Source: Anianabacter salinae
Lineage (GTDB): Bacteria; Pseudomonadota; Alphaproteobacteria; Rhodobacterales; Rhodobacteraceae
Assembly: GCF_019061145.1 (NCBI RefSeq)
Contig: NZ_JAHQZS010000003.1
Span: 124,001 to 188,000, forward strand
Length of the DNA: 64,000 bases
Reading direction: 5' to 3'
The position numbers and the translations under genes are program-made. This document shows, piece after piece, positions 35,477 through 44,650 of this stretch. Numbering within the stretch: the first letter of the stretch is position 1; each line of letters starts with the position of its first letter. The notes under the pieces were generated by a model. That model was not told the origin of the DNA. It did not search any database and saw nothing but the letters and a program-made list of their open reading frames with translations.

Positions 35477-36403
35477 ATGACCCATTTCCTAGACATCCAC
35501 ACCACCGACCCCGCCGATTTGCGGCAGATGATCGACCACGCCGCGACGATGAAATCCGCGCGGCAAGACCGGCCCAAGGGTGCCGCAGACGACGAGCAGC
35601 CATTGGCGGGCCGCATGGTCGCGCTGATCTTCGAGAAACCCTCGACCCGGACGCGGGTGTCCTTCGATCTTGGCGTGCGGCAGATGGGCGGCGAGACGAT
35701 GGTGCTGTCGGGCAGCGACATGCAGCTTGGTCATGGCGAGACCATCGGCGACACGGCCCGCGTGCTGTCGCGCTATGTCGACCTCATCATGCTGCGCACC
35801 TTCGACGAGGCGGTGCTTCACGAGATGGCCGACAACGCGACGGTGCCGGTGATCAACGGGCTGACCGACCGCAGCCATCCCTGCCAGATCATGGCCGACG
35901 TGATGACCTACGAGGAACACCGGGGGCCGATCGCCGATGCGCAGGTGACGTGGTGCGGGGACGGCAACAACGTGTTCTCGTCGTTCCTGCATGCGGCGGG
36001 GCAATTCGGCTTCGACGTGACCTTCTCCGGGCCGCAGACGCTGGATCCCGACGCCGAATACCTGCGCTATGGCCGCGAAAAGGGCCGCAAGGTGCGGATC
36101 GAGCGTGACCCCGCCGCTGCCGTCACCGGCGCGGACCTTGTCGTCACCGACACCTGGATCTCGATGCACGACAGCCAGTCCGCGCGCGAGCGGCGGCACA
36201 ACCAGCTGCGCCCCTACCAGGTGAACGCCGAATTGATGCGCCACGCCAAGCCGGACGCACTGTTCATGCACTGCCTGCCCGCCCACCGCGGCGAGGAAGT
36301 CACGAGCGAGGTGATGGACGGGCGGCAGTCGGTGGTCTTCGACGAGGCCGAGAACCGTCTGCACGCGCAAAAGGCGATCCTGCGCTGGTGCCTTGGCGTG
36401 TGA
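35477..36403 (+). CDS. argF: Ornithine carbamoyltransferase
   Basis: 308 aa. It joins carbamoyl phosphate (from CarAB) with ornithine to give citrulline. The carbamoyl-phosphate loop is [15 protein letters not shown]. The ornithine-binding and catalytic motifs are [14 protein letters not shown] and [12 protein letters not shown]. The length is normal. I chose ATG 35477 ([11 protein letters not shown]), the family start. It is third in the argD-GNAT-argF unit. A dispersed intergenic repeat follows. Confidence 0.97.
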   Translation: MTHFLDIHTTDPADLRQMIDHAATMKSARQDRPKGAADDEQPLAGRMVALIFEKPSTRTRVSFDLGVRQMGGETMVLSGSDMQLGHGETIGDTARVLSRYVDLIMLRTFDEAVLHEMADNATVPVINGLTDRSHPCQIMADVMTYEEHRGPIADAQVTWCGDGNNVFSSFLHAAGQFGFDVTFSGPQTLDPDAEYLRYGREKGRKVRIERDPAAAVTGADLVVTDTWISMHDSQSARERRHNQLRPYQVNAELMRHAKPDALFMHCLPAHRGEEVTSEVMDGRQSVVFDEAENRLHAQKAILRWCLGV

Positions 36404-36462
36404 GCGCGCGAAGGAGGAGCGCCTGCGGCGCAAGACATGTCCCGGACGCTCCGCTGCGCTGC

Positions 36463-36537
36463 GCCGCCCGGGGGCGAGGGGCTCTGCCCCTCTGGCCCTG
36501 CGGGCCATTCACCCCGGAGGTATTTGAGACCAAAGAG
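36463..36537 (+). repeat. Dispersed GC-rich intergenic element, copy 2
   Basis: After argF, a GGGGCTCTGCCCC hairpin and a GGCCCTGCGGGCC hairpin lead into CCCCGGAGGTATTTG (36512-36526) and ACCAAAGA (ending 36537). The same 15-bp and 8-bp cores are found in copy 1 near 8349-8374. Both copies sit just downstream of a plus-strand gene and in the same orientation relative to it. Confidence 0.55.
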
Positions 36538-36547
36538 AAGCGGGAAG

Positions 36548-37153
36548 TCAGTCGTCCGGGCGGCGCAGGCTGAACACGTCTGCGATGCGCGTGTAGTCGC
36601 GGTAGCCGAGGCGCGAGAGCGGCTGGTAGAGGGTGATGTCGAGCATCCCGCCCACAAGGTAGCGCTCGTCGATGTGGATGCCCGTTACCTCTCCGAAGAC
36701 GGCGATGTTGGCGGGGCCTTCCAGTGTCACGATCTGCGTGACCCTGCATTCGAGATGTGCCGGGCAGCCCGCGACGCGCGCGCAGTCGATGGTTTCGCAA
36801 CCCAGCTTGTCCAGGCCCGCGCGGGCGAATTCGTCGGTGCCACGCGGCAGGGTGGCCGAGGTGGCGTTCATCGCGTCGCGCATCGCATAGGGCACGATGT
36901 TCATGCAGAACACGCCGGTATCGCGGATGTTGCCGACGCTGTCCTTGGTGCCGTCGCGGTCGTCCTTGCTGCCGGTGGAGGCGAACATCACCTGCGGCGG
37001 CGTGTAGGCGACGGCGTTGAAGAAGGAATAGGGCGCAAGGTTGTCGTGACCGTCGCCGCCCCGCGTCGACACCCAGCCGATGGGCCGCGGCGTGACGATG
37101 GCGTTGAACGGGTTGTGCGGCAGGCCGTGGCCGTCCTTGGGCTGGTAGAACAT
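36548..37153 (-). CDS. Flavin reductase family protein (FMN-binding split barrel)
   Basis: 201 aa. Family motifs are TPRPIGWVSTRGGDG, NLAPYSFFNAVAYTPPQVMF and the later NIVPYAMRDAMNATS, matching flavin-reductase-like/FMN-binding proteins. It may supply reduced flavin to a partner monooxygenase or act as an oxidoreductase; no partner is adjacent. It is divergent from the next GNAT gene, with 76 bp between them. Confidence 0.87.
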   Translation of the reverse strand: MFYQPKDGHGLPHNPFNAIVTPRPIGWVSTRGGDGHDNLAPYSFFNAVAYTPPQVMFASTGSKDDRDGTKDSVGNIRDTGVFCMNIVPYAMRDAMNATSATLPRGTDEFARAGLDKLGCETIDCARVAGCPAHLECRVTQIVTLEGPANIAVFGEVTGIHIDERYLVGGMLDITLYQPLSRLGYRDYTRIADVFSLRRPDD

Positions 37154-37229
37154 GCGGGGGGTCCCTTGCGCCGTGTTGTTGCTGACCTAGCCCCATGCTA
37201 CGGCCAAATCCAGTGCTGGGAGGACAGCC

Positions 37230-37742
37230 TTGGACCGTATCGCCGAAGAACGTCCTGACGACTGGTGGGAGGTCGAGGCGCTGTTCGATCTGTGCTTTGC
37301 GCCGGGCCGCACGGCGCTGTCGTCCTATCGCCTGCGCGAGGATGTGGCGCCTGTCGGGCCGCTGTGCTTGGTGTCGCGCGACACCCTCGGCATTCTTGAG
37401 GGCGCGATCCGCTACTGGCCGGTGCGCGTCGGCACTGCCGGGGCGGCGGCGCTCTTGCTGGGACCGGTGGCGGTGCACCCGACGCGGCAGGGCGAGGGGC
37501 TGGCCGGTCTTCTGATCCGCGAGAGCCTGCAGCGGGCGCGCGCGCTTGGCTGGACGCGCGCGATGCTGGTGGGCGATGCGCCCTACTACGGGCGCTTCGG
37601 CTTCACGCGGCTGGACGGGGTAGAGATGCCGCCGCCGACCAACCCGGACCGCGTCCTGGGGCTGTCGCTGGTCCCCGGCGATGCCTGGGACGGGATCACG
37701 GGGGCGGTGGTTCGCCGGGACGCGGGCGAGCCGCCCAGCTGA
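37230..37742 (+). CDS. GNAT N-acetyltransferase (YhbS-like), TTG start
   Basis: 170 aa. It has the acetyl-CoA-binding stretch LLLGPVAVHPTRQGEGLAGL and the following MLVGDAPYYGRFGF, the hallmark of the YhbS-type subgroup. TTG 37230 is preceded by GGGAGGA at 6 nt, which decides the start; no ATG lies near. The substrate is unknown. The next gene is 138 bp away. Confidence 0.83.
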   Translation: MDRIAEERPDDWWEVEALFDLCFAPGRTALSSYRLREDVAPVGPLCLVSRDTLGILEGAIRYWPVRVGTAGAAALLLGPVAVHPTRQGEGLAGLLIRESLQRARALGWTRAMLVGDAPYYGRFGFTRLDGVEMPPPTNPDRVLGLSLVPGDAWDGITGAVVRRDAGEPPS

Positions 37743-37880
37743 GGGCTGCGGAAGGCGGTTGCCTTACGCGGCGAAACCTCACAAGTACTTGAAGTTGCAG
37801 GAACCCTTCGTCGTGGCCCCGTGTTCCACACCCGAACCGGCGCACTGCCGGGACACGATAGGACGAAAGGAACTTTTGAT

Positions 37881-38534
37881 ATGAAACGTCTTCTCACGAC
37901 GACCGCACTTGTTCTGGCAACCGCAACCGCAGGTGTCGCAACCGCGCAGGACAGCCAGATCCGCAACACGGTTTCCAACGAGATTGCGACCCTGGGGATG
38001 GACATCGATGTGTCGACCCTGAGCCAGGAGCAGGTTGCCGAGCTTTACACCATCATCACCTCGACCGACGACAGCGGTGACGTGGCCCAGCGGGTGCGTG
38101 CCGTGATCGCCGACAACAGCACCGGGATGAGCATGGATGATGCCGACCAGCTGCGCCAGACCGTCGCCAACGAGTTGGCGACCTATGGCATGGACGTGGA
38201 CGTGGCGCTTCTGACTGACGAGGAAGTGTCGGAGCTTTACGCGGCCACCACCTCGACCGATGACGAAGGCACCGCGATGCAGCGCGTGCGCGGTATCCTT
38301 GCCGGATCGGGCGCCGTCGACATGAACGACCCCGAAACGCTGCTGGTCGTGCTGAACATGGAGCAGTCGCAGTTCGACGCTGCGGTGGAGAACGCTCTGG
38401 TCAGCACCGGCTACACCAGCGTCGACGTCTCGAACCTGTCCACCAGCCAGAAGGCGGAAATCTACACGCTCGCCACGTCGAGCGAGATGGGCACAGACGA
38501 GGTCAACCGGATCGGCGCGATCGTCGGCATGTGA
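37881..38534 (+). CDS. Secreted protein with three internal repeats
   Basis: 217 aa with a Sec signal peptide (LTTTALVLATATAGVATAQ). The mature part consists of three diverged repeats of about 50 residues (26-77, 90-140 and 164-215). Each has the pattern (T/A)VxNEL-xTxG(M/Y)-xxDVsxL(S/T)xxqvaELYxxxTSxD, then an Arg- or Asn-rich helix and a final (V/I)xxI(V/L). It is strongly acidic and almost free of Lys, Phe and Trp after the signal. Each repeat probably forms a helical hairpin. No known family was recognised. AAAGGAAC precedes ATG 37881. A perfect terminator follows, so the gene is monocistronic. Confidence 0.75.
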   Translation: MKRLLTTTALVLATATAGVATAQDSQIRNTVSNEIATLGMDIDVSTLSQEQVAELYTIITSTDDSGDVAQRVRAVIADNSTGMSMDDADQLRQTVANELATYGMDVDVALLTDEEVSELYAATTSTDDEGTAMQRVRGILAGSGAVDMNDPETLLVVLNMEQSQFDAAVENALVSTGYTSVDVSNLSTSQKAEIYTLATSSEMGTDEVNRIGAIVGM

Positions 38535-38558
38535 TCTTCGCAGAAGTCTGACCGACTT

Positions 38559-38584
38559 GGGGCACCCTTCGGGGTGCCCCTTTT
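38559..38584 (+). terminator. Rho-independent terminator after the three-repeat protein gene
   Basis: GGGGCACCC (38559-38567) and GGGTGCCCC (38572-38580) form a perfect 9-bp stem with a stable TTCG loop, followed by TTTT. Confidence 0.9.
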
Positions 38585-38595
38585 CATGTGCGCGA

Positions 38596-40842
38596 TCAGG
38601 CGGTGGACCGCGCCAGCCAGTCCGTCACCGCCGCGCGCACGCTTTGCGCGCCGCTGCCGAACGCCTCGTCGATGACGGCCTTTGCCTCGGCCAGATCGAC
38701 CCGGCGCACCAGGCTCTTGACCGGACCGATGGAGGCGGGGCGCATCGACAGCGCACGCATGCCGATGGCAGCGAAGCACACTGCCTCGACCGGCCGGCCT
38801 GCATCCTCACCGCAGAACGACAGCGGCGTGCCATGCTCGGCGCAGCGCTGCACGATGCCCTGCAGAAACGTCAGGAAGCTGACGTTGAGCGTGTCGTAGC
38901 GGCGCCGGACCAGTTCGTTCTCGCGGTCGGCGGCGAAGAAGAACTGTTTCAGATCGTTTCCGCCGATCGAGATGAAATCGACCTCGCGGAAGAAGGCATC
39001 GGGCGCGAAGGCGAGGCTGGGCGTTTCCAGCATCGCGCCAACCTTCAACTCGGATGGCAGGGGGTGGCCCAGCGCGCGCTCGCGCTCGATCTCGCGGTCG
39101 ACATGGGCGCGCGCGGCGCGGAATTCCTCGAGCTGCGCGACGAAGGGGAACATCAGCGTCAGGGGGCGGCCGTTGGCGGCACGGATCAGCGCCTGAAGCT
39201 GCATCCGCATCACGCCGGGCTTGTCGAGGCCGACCCGGATCGCCCGCCAGCCCAGCGCGGGGTTCGGTTCCTCGTTAGGCTTCATGTAGGGCAGCACCTT
39301 GTCCGACCCGATGTCGAGGGTGCGGAACACCACCGGCTTGCCCTTCGCCGCATCCAGAACGCGCGCGTAGATGCTGGCCAGCTCCGACCGGCGTGGCATG
39401 GTGTTGCGCACGAGAAACTGCAGCTCGGTGCGGAACAGGCCGACACCTTGCGCGCCGGAGCCGTCCAGCGACGGCAGGTCGGCCATGAGCCCGGCGTTCA
39501 TATGTAGGTCGATCACCGTGCCACACTTCGCCTCGGCCGGAAGGCCGCGCAGCGAGACGTAGCGTTGCTGCGCCTCGGCCTGCATCGCGATCTTGTCGCG
39601 GAACGCCTTGGTCACGGTTTCCTCGGGGCGCAGGTGGACGATGCCCTGATCGCCGTCGACAAGGATCGGATCGCCGTTCAGCGCCTCGGTGGTGATGCGG
39701 GCCGCGTTGATGACCAGCGGAATCGCCAGCGCGCGGGCGACGATTGCGGCATGGCTGCCGACCGAGCCTTGTTCCAGCACCACGCCCTTGAGAGAGCGGC
39801 CATAGTCCAGCAACTCGCCCGGACCGATGTTGCGTGCAACGAGGATCGGATCGGCGGGAATCTCGGCGCCGGTGTCGCGGCCCTGTCCCGACAGGATGCG
39901 GAGCAGCCGGTTCGACAGATCGTCCAGATCATGCAGCCGTTCGCGCAGGTAGGGATCGGGCACCTGGCCCATCCGGGCGTGAGCCGAGGATTGTTCTTTC
40001 TCGACCGCCGCCTCTGCCGACAGCCCGCGCGAGATGTCTTCCTCCATCCGGCGCATCCAGCTGCGCGAGTTGGCGAACATCCGGTAGGTTTCCAGCACAT
40101 CGCGCTGGTCCTTGTCGGTCGAGGTCACGGACTTCAGCAGATCATCGACGGTCACGCGCAGCCGGTCGACGGCATCGTGGAGCCGCTGGCGTTCGGCCTC
40201 GGGATCGTCGGCGACGAGGTTGGTGATGACGACACGCGGCTCGTGCAGCCAGACATGCCCTTCGGCGGTGCCTTCCTGCCCGGTGCCGCCGCGGATCAGC
40301 ACCGCCTGCTGGTGCGGCTTGGCCAGCGCGGCGCCTTCGCCGACGAAGGCACCAAGCTCTGTCATCTCGGCAAGCACCATCGCCACGACTTCCAGCGCGT
40401 AGATCGCATCGTCAGAAAACAGCCGCTCTTCCTTGGACTGCACGACCAGCACGCCAAGTGTTTCGCCCAGACGCTGGATCGGCACGCCCAGGAACGACGA
40501 ATAGATTTCCTCGCCGGTCTCGGGCATGTAGCGAAAGCCGCGTTCCGACGGTGCATCCTTGGTGTTCACCGGCGTCGCGGCCCGGGCGACGCGGCCCACA
40601 AGGCCCTCGCCGACCCGCATCCGGGTCTGGTGCACGGCTTCGGCCTTGAGGCCCTCGGTCGCGCAAAGCTCAAGCGTTTCGGCGTCGCGGAACAGGTAGA
40701 TCGAGCACACTTCGGTGCCCATCGAGTCCGCGATCAGGTGGGTGATCCGGTCAAGTCGGGTCTGGCCCGCGCTTTCGTCGGCCAGCGTATCGCGCAAGCG
40801 TCCGAGAAGCTTGCGGCTTTCGCTTTCGGTTCTGTCGGGCAT
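38596..40842 (-). CDS. ptsP: PtsP, nitrogen-PTS enzyme I (GAF domain plus PEP phosphotransferase)
   Basis: 748 aa. An N-terminal GAF domain (about residues 20-165, FLGVPIQRLGETLGVLVVQS) precedes the enzyme I-like part. The phospho-accepting His lies in GSVGSHAAIVARALAIPLV. The PEP-binding TIM barrel has GVGLFRTELQFLV and a C-terminal Cys in PLSFCGEDAG. PtsP starts the nitrogen-related phosphotransfer chain (to NPr and EIIA-Ntr) and senses glutamine through GAF. It is downstream of lysC on the same strand, a pairing common in this group. Confidence 0.96.
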   Translation of the reverse strand: MPDRTESESRKLLGRLRDTLADESAGQTRLDRITHLIADSMGTEVCSIYLFRDAETLELCATEGLKAEAVHQTRMRVGEGLVGRVARAATPVNTKDAPSERGFRYMPETGEEIYSSFLGVPIQRLGETLGVLVVQSKEERLFSDDAIYALEVVAMVLAEMTELGAFVGEGAALAKPHQQAVLIRGGTGQEGTAEGHVWLHEPRVVITNLVADDPEAERQRLHDAVDRLRVTVDDLLKSVTSTDKDQRDVLETYRMFANSRSWMRRMEEDISRGLSAEAAVEKEQSSAHARMGQVPDPYLRERLHDLDDLSNRLLRILSGQGRDTGAEIPADPILVARNIGPGELLDYGRSLKGVVLEQGSVGSHAAIVARALAIPLVINAARITTEALNGDPILVDGDQGIVHLRPEETVTKAFRDKIAMQAEAQQRYVSLRGLPAEAKCGTVIDLHMNAGLMADLPSLDGSGAQGVGLFRTELQFLVRNTMPRRSELASIYARVLDAAKGKPVVFRTLDIGSDKVLPYMKPNEEPNPALGWRAIRVGLDKPGVMRMQLQALIRAANGRPLTLMFPFVAQLEEFRAARAHVDREIERERALGHPLPSELKVGAMLETPSLAFAPDAFFREVDFISIGGNDLKQFFFAADRENELVRRRYDTLNVSFLTFLQGIVQRCAEHGTPLSFCGEDAGRPVEAVCFAAIGMRALSMRPASIGPVKSLVRRVDLAEAKAVIDEAFGSGAQSVRAAVTDWLARSTA

Positions 40843-40930
40843 GTCCCTCGACCCCGCCTCGTGCGGCCTTCTGTTCGGCTTAAATCACAGCGATCTGTGG
40901 AACGGAACGGATTTTCCCGCTGAACGTGTT

Positions 40931-40950
40931 GCAAGCGCCGGGCCGCTTGC
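40931..40950 (-). repeat. Inverted repeat between lysC and ptsP
   Basis: GCAAGCG (40931-40937) and CGCTTGC (40944-40950) form a perfect 7-bp stem with a 6-base loop in the 163-bp lysC-ptsP spacer. No T-run follows. It may be an mRNA hairpin or a protein-binding site for ptsP expression. Confidence 0.3.
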
Positions 40951-41005
40951 AGGCCGCCCGGGCGTTGATCCGTTTGCTTTCAGCTCCGCCAATTTGCTGG
41001 GCGGT

Positions 41006-42241
41006 TCAGGCCTTTTCTAGCTCGAACGCGTCGTGCAGCGCCTGCACTGCAAGCTCCATGTACTTGCGGTCGATCAGGACAGAAATCTTGATCTCGGACG
41101 TGGTGATGACCTTGATGTTGATGCCCTCGTCGCGCAGCGCCTTGAACATCGTCGCCGCGACGCCCGCATGGCTGCGCATGCCGATCCCGACGACCGACAC
41201 CTTGGCCACGTCCTTGTCCGCGACCAGGTCGTGAAAGTTGATCTCGCCCCTGGTCTTGGCGTCCGTCATTGCCTTCTCGGCCCGCGCGACCTGATCGATG
41301 GGGCAGGAAAAGGTCATGTCGGTGCGGCCATCCTCGGCGATGTTCTGCACGATCATGTCGACATTCACGCCCGCATCGGCCAGCGGGCCGAAGATCGCCG
41401 CCGCGATGCCGGGGCGGTCGGCGACAGAGATCAGGGTCATCTTCGCTTCGTCGCGGCTATAGGCGACACCGGCCACTGCTTTGCTTTCCACGATATCCTC
41501 CTCGGCGCAGACAAGGGTGCCCGCGTTGTCATCCATTTCCTCGAAACTCGACAGCACGCGCAGTTTCACGCCAAAGCGCATCGCCAGCTCGACCGAACGG
41601 GTCTGCAGCACCTTTGCACCCAGCGACGCCAGTTCCAGCATCTCCTCGAACGCGATGCGGTCCAGCTTGCGTGCCTTGTCGGAAATCCGCGGGTCGGTGG
41701 TATAGACGCCGTCCACGTCGGTGTAGATGTCGCAGCGTTCCGCGCCGAAGGCGGCGGCGAAGGCGACGGCGGTGGTGTCCGATCCGCCACGGCCCAGCGT
41801 GGTGATCCGGCCCTCGGGGCTGACGCCCTGAAAGCCCGCGACAACGGCGACCTTCATGCCTGCGGCAAACTTCGACAGGATGTTGGCGGGCGGGATGTCC
41901 TCGATCCGCGCAGCCCCGTGGGCGCTGTTGGTCAGTAGCGGCACCTGCCAGCCCTGCCAACTGCGTGCGGGGACATCCATTTCCTGCAAGGTCAGAGCCA
42001 TCAGGCCCGCCGTCACGTTCTCGCCCGACGACACCACCGCGTCATATTCGCGCGCGTCGTAGAATTGCGAGGTCTCGTTGACCCAGCCGACCAGTTCGTT
42101 GGTCTTGCCGGACATGGCCGAGACGATGACGATGACGTCATAGCCATTGGCAACCTCGCGGCCCACGCGCTTTGCGGCGCGGCGGATGCGGTCGAGCGTG
42201 GCGACGGACGTGCCGCCGAATTTCATCACGAGAATGGGCAT
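41006..42241 (-). CDS. lysC: Aspartate kinase
   Basis: 411 aa. It phosphorylates aspartate, the first step toward lysine, threonine and methionine and, through diaminopimelate, the cell wall. The kinase domain begins ILVMKFGGTSVATLDRI and has FQGVSPEGRITTLGRGGSD. Two C-terminal ACT domains (about 265-411) form the feedback-inhibition site, as in the monofunctional lysine- and threonine-sensitive enzymes. The length is typical of that class. Confidence 0.97.
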   Translation of the reverse strand: MPILVMKFGGTSVATLDRIRRAAKRVGREVANGYDVIVIVSAMSGKTNELVGWVNETSQFYDAREYDAVVSSGENVTAGLMALTLQEMDVPARSWQGWQVPLLTNSAHGAARIEDIPPANILSKFAAGMKVAVVAGFQGVSPEGRITTLGRGGSDTTAVAFAAAFGAERCDIYTDVDGVYTTDPRISDKARKLDRIAFEEMLELASLGAKVLQTRSVELAMRFGVKLRVLSSFEEMDDNAGTLVCAEEDIVESKAVAGVAYSRDEAKMTLISVADRPGIAAAIFGPLADAGVNVDMIVQNIAEDGRTDMTFSCPIDQVARAEKAMTDAKTRGEINFHDLVADKDVAKVSVVGIGMRSHAGVAATMFKALRDEGINIKVITTSEIKISVLIDRKYMELAVQALHDAFELEKA

Positions 42242-42331
42242 GAGGCCGGGTCTGGTCCCGTCAGAGAGGTGAACGGGCGCTCTATAGGGTTAGCCAAGGG
42301 GGTGGTCAATCGCGGCGAGTGGCGCGCCGGA

Positions 42332-42982
42332 TCAATAGGGGTGGTCGCGCCCGTCCCAGGTGCGGAAGCACCCCGTGCTGTCCAGCGACAATTCGGCGAT
42401 GCGGTCCTTCAGGCCTGCCGCCGCCTCGTCCACCGCTATCTCGGCGCTGCCGCCGCCCATGTCGGTGCGCACCCAGCCGGGGTGATAGATCCCGACGCTC
42501 ACGCCGTCACCGCGCAGATCGGTGGCAAGGTTGCGCCCAAGGTTCAGCGCCGCCGCCTTGGACGCGCGGTAGACATAGCTGCCGCCGGGCGCGCGGGTGT
42601 GGCTGGCCATCTGGCTGGAGATGATCGCGATCCTGCCGCGCGCCGCGCGAAGCTGCGGCAGAAGGGCCTGCACGGTCAGGAACACGCCGGTGACGTTGAC
42701 CGCAAAGGCATCCGCCCACATCGCGGCGGGATAGCCGGTGCCCAGCGCCTGCACTTTGTCGGGATAGACACCGGCGTTGCAGATCAGCACATCGAGTGGG
42801 TCGGCGCCGAGCGTTGCGGACAGCGTGGCCAGATCGCCGGGCCGGGTGACGTCGGCTGCGATCAGACCGTCTGCGCCGCCCGCCGCCCGCGTGGTGCCGA
42901 ACACCGTGGCGCCGTCGCTCCGGTAGCCGTCCAGCAGCGCGGCACCGATCCCACGGTTGGCCCCCGTGACCAGCACGCGCAT
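42332..42982 (-). CDS. Short-chain dehydrogenase/reductase
   Basis: 216-aa classical SDR. The cofactor motif is TGANRGIGAALL, NAG occurs in LICNAGVYPD, and the catalytic Ser and Tyr-x3-Lys are in IISSQMASH and YRASKAAALN. A C-terminal GCFRTWDGRDHPY tail is found in C-factor-like SDRs. The substrate is unknown. Its start shares a base with the stop of the upstream DUF1178 gene, so they are coupled. Confidence 0.9.
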   Translation of the reverse strand: MRVLVTGANRGIGAALLDGYRSDGATVFGTTRAAGGADGLIAADVTRPGDLATLSATLGADPLDVLICNAGVYPDKVQALGTGYPAAMWADAFAVNVTGVFLTVQALLPQLRAARGRIAIISSQMASHTRAPGGSYVYRASKAAALNLGRNLATDLRGDGVSVGIYHPGWVRTDMGGGSAEIAVDEAAAGLKDRIAELSLDSTGCFRTWDGRDHPY

Positions 42983-43410
42983 CAGTTCGCCTTGCGCGTT
43001 GGCATGAAGGGCAGGGGGGCCACCGGCACGCCGTCCTCGATCAGGCGGCGCGCCTCGTCGGGCCGCGCCTCGCCCCAGATCGGCTTGCTATCCCGTTCGC
43101 CATCATGGATTGCGCGGGCCTGGCGGGCGAAATCGGTGCCGACATACTCGGCGTTCTTCTCGACCTCGGCGCGCATCTTGCGCAGCTTTTCCTCAAGCGG
43201 GTGCGACGGTGCCGACAGCGCGGGAACCGTTCGCTCGTCGCGCCGCGCCGCCGGAACACCGGGCGCCATCAGCGCCTTGTCGACCACGGTGTCGCCGCAA
43301 TTCGGGCAGGCGACATGGCCCGACGCCCGCAGCGTGTCGTAGGCGCCCGACGACTGGAACCAGCTTTCGAAGTCATGGGCGTTCGAGCATTTGAGCGCGT
43401 AGCGGATCAT
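42982..43410 (-). CDS. DUF1178 family protein
   Basis: 142 aa. The N-terminus carries MIRYALKCSNAHDFESWFQS and then VACPNCGDTVV. Together these give a probable zinc-ribbon (Cys8 and CPNC), typical of DUF1178. The rest is charged and helical. It is widely conserved in alphaproteobacteria with unknown function. It forms a two-gene unit with the SDR. Confidence 0.9.
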   Translation of the reverse strand: MIRYALKCSNAHDFESWFQSSGAYDTLRASGHVACPNCGDTVVDKALMAPGVPAARRDERTVPALSAPSHPLEEKLRKMRAEVEKNAEYVGTDFARQARAIHDGERDSKPIWGEARPDEARRLIEDGVPVAPLPFMPTRKAN

Positions 43411-43480
43411 TCCATCTGTCCCGTCAAAACGATCCGCCGAACATAGTCACCGGCGCGGGGCGATCAATCGCCCCCGTGCG

Positions 43481-43963
43481 TCAGCGCGGCAGGTTGCGCG
43501 CGTCGAAGACCTTGAGGATCTCGCGCAATTCCGGCTCGTCCACCAGCGTGGCGGCCTTTTGCGGCGAACACCAGCGGCGGCGCCGATCCTTTGCCTCGGG
43601 GTAGTCGTCGGCAAGCTCTGTGACCTTGAAGGGAAACAGCGCCACGACGCAGGGCATGTCGGTCTCGTCCGGCGCCTCGGCCAGCTTGATGTAGGAATAG
43701 ATCCCAAGGCACAGGGTCGACACCTTGCCGATCGCGCCCGCCTCTTCCCAGGCTTCGGTCGCGGCCGCGTCGCTGGGGGTCGCGCCCTCGACCGGCCAGC
43801 CCTTGGGCGTGATCCAGCGCTCGGTCGTGCGGCTGGTGACAAGCAGCACTTCGGTCTTGTCCTTGCGCATGCGGTAGCAGACGGCCCCGAACTGGGTCCG
43901 CACGTCGCGCTTTGACGACGAAGGCAGCCGCATGGGCTGCTGCTTTGGCTTGGCAATGCTCAA
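43481..43963 (-). CDS. NUDIX hydrolase
   Basis: 160 aa. The NUDIX box reads WPVEGATPSDAAATEAWEEA with the catalytic EAWEEAG core. It lacks the Arg usual in REXXEE, as some diphosphoinositol-polyphosphate hydrolase-like members do. The flanking QFGAVCYRMRKDKTEVLLVTSR and RWITPKGW also fit that subgroup. Likely substrates are dinucleotide polyphosphates or inositol-type pyrophosphates, but this is not certain. Confidence 0.85.
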   Translation of the reverse strand: MSIAKPKQQPMRLPSSSKRDVRTQFGAVCYRMRKDKTEVLLVTSRTTERWITPKGWPVEGATPSDAAATEAWEEAGAIGKVSTLCLGIYSYIKLAEAPDETDMPCVVALFPFKVTELADDYPEAKDRRRRWCSPQKAATLVDEPELREILKVFDARNLPR

Positions 43964-44067
43964 AATTTACCTGACCGCTCTGGGCCGCGATGGATCGCCG
44001 CCATTATTGGACATGGAGGATACGCCATGATTGCGCAAAGCCCAAGAGGCAACTGCATGTGATTGTC

Positions 44068-44095
44068 TTGACCCCATGTAGCGCGGCCATAGTTT
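44068..44095 (+). promoter_or_regulatory. Candidate promoter of the glutathione peroxidase-HDAC pair
   Basis: TTGACC (44068-44073), a 16-bp spacer and TAGTTT (44090-44095) lie 25 bp before the ATG. A GGAGG lies in between, at about 44107. The -10 is weak. Confidence 0.4.
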
Positions 44096-44119
44096 CTGCA
44101 TGACAACGGAGGTCCCCCC

Positions 44120-44650
44120 ATGCTGCGCGCCGTTATCGTCATCCTGTCGCTTGCCCTTGCCGCCCCGGCGTATGCGATCGAGTCCATCGGCGGCTTCAGT
44201 TTCCGGTCCATCGACGGCGGAACCATCGACAGCGCCGACTGGCAGGGCAGCCCGGTGCTGGTGGCCAATACCGCGTCGTTGTGCGCCTACACCCCGCAAT
44301 ACGATGGGCTTCAGGCGCTTTATGACACCTACCGCGCACGCGGGCTTCTGGTTCTGGCGGTGCCGTCGGACGACTTCGCGCAAGAGCTTGGCGACGAGGC
44401 GGCGGTCAAGGAATTCTGCGCGGTGAACTTCGACCTCGACCTGCCGATGACCGAGATCACACCCGTGCGAGGACGCGAGGCGCATCCGTTCTACGCCTGG
44501 CTGCGCGAGACGGAAGGCTTCGTGCCGAACTGGAACTTCAACAAGGTGCTGATCGGGCCGGACGGCACCGTGATCGACACCTACGGGTCCGGCGTCGATC
44601 CGATGTCGCCGCGTATCCGCACTCGGATCGAGGCGCTCCTGTCGCAATGA
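44120..44650 (+). CDS. Periplasmic glutathione peroxidase
   Basis: 176 aa with a signal peptide (VIVILSLALAAPAYA). It has the thioredoxin-like GPx fold with the peroxidatic Cys in NTASLCAYTPQY and the conserved WNFNKVLIGPDG. The usual FPCNQFG is changed to VPSDDFAQE. It therefore uses Cys instead of selenocysteine and has a divergent second active-site segment. It probably reduces peroxides in the periplasm with thiol donors. GGAGG precedes the ATG. Its stop overlaps the following deacetylase start by ATGA. Confidence 0.87.
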   Translation: MLRAVIVILSLALAAPAYAIESIGGFSFRSIDGGTIDSADWQGSPVLVANTASLCAYTPQYDGLQALYDTYRARGLLVLAVPSDDFAQELGDEAAVKEFCAVNFDLDLPMTEITPVRGREAHPFYAWLRETEGFVPNWNFNKVLIGPDGTVIDTYGSGVDPMSPRIRTRIEALLSQ

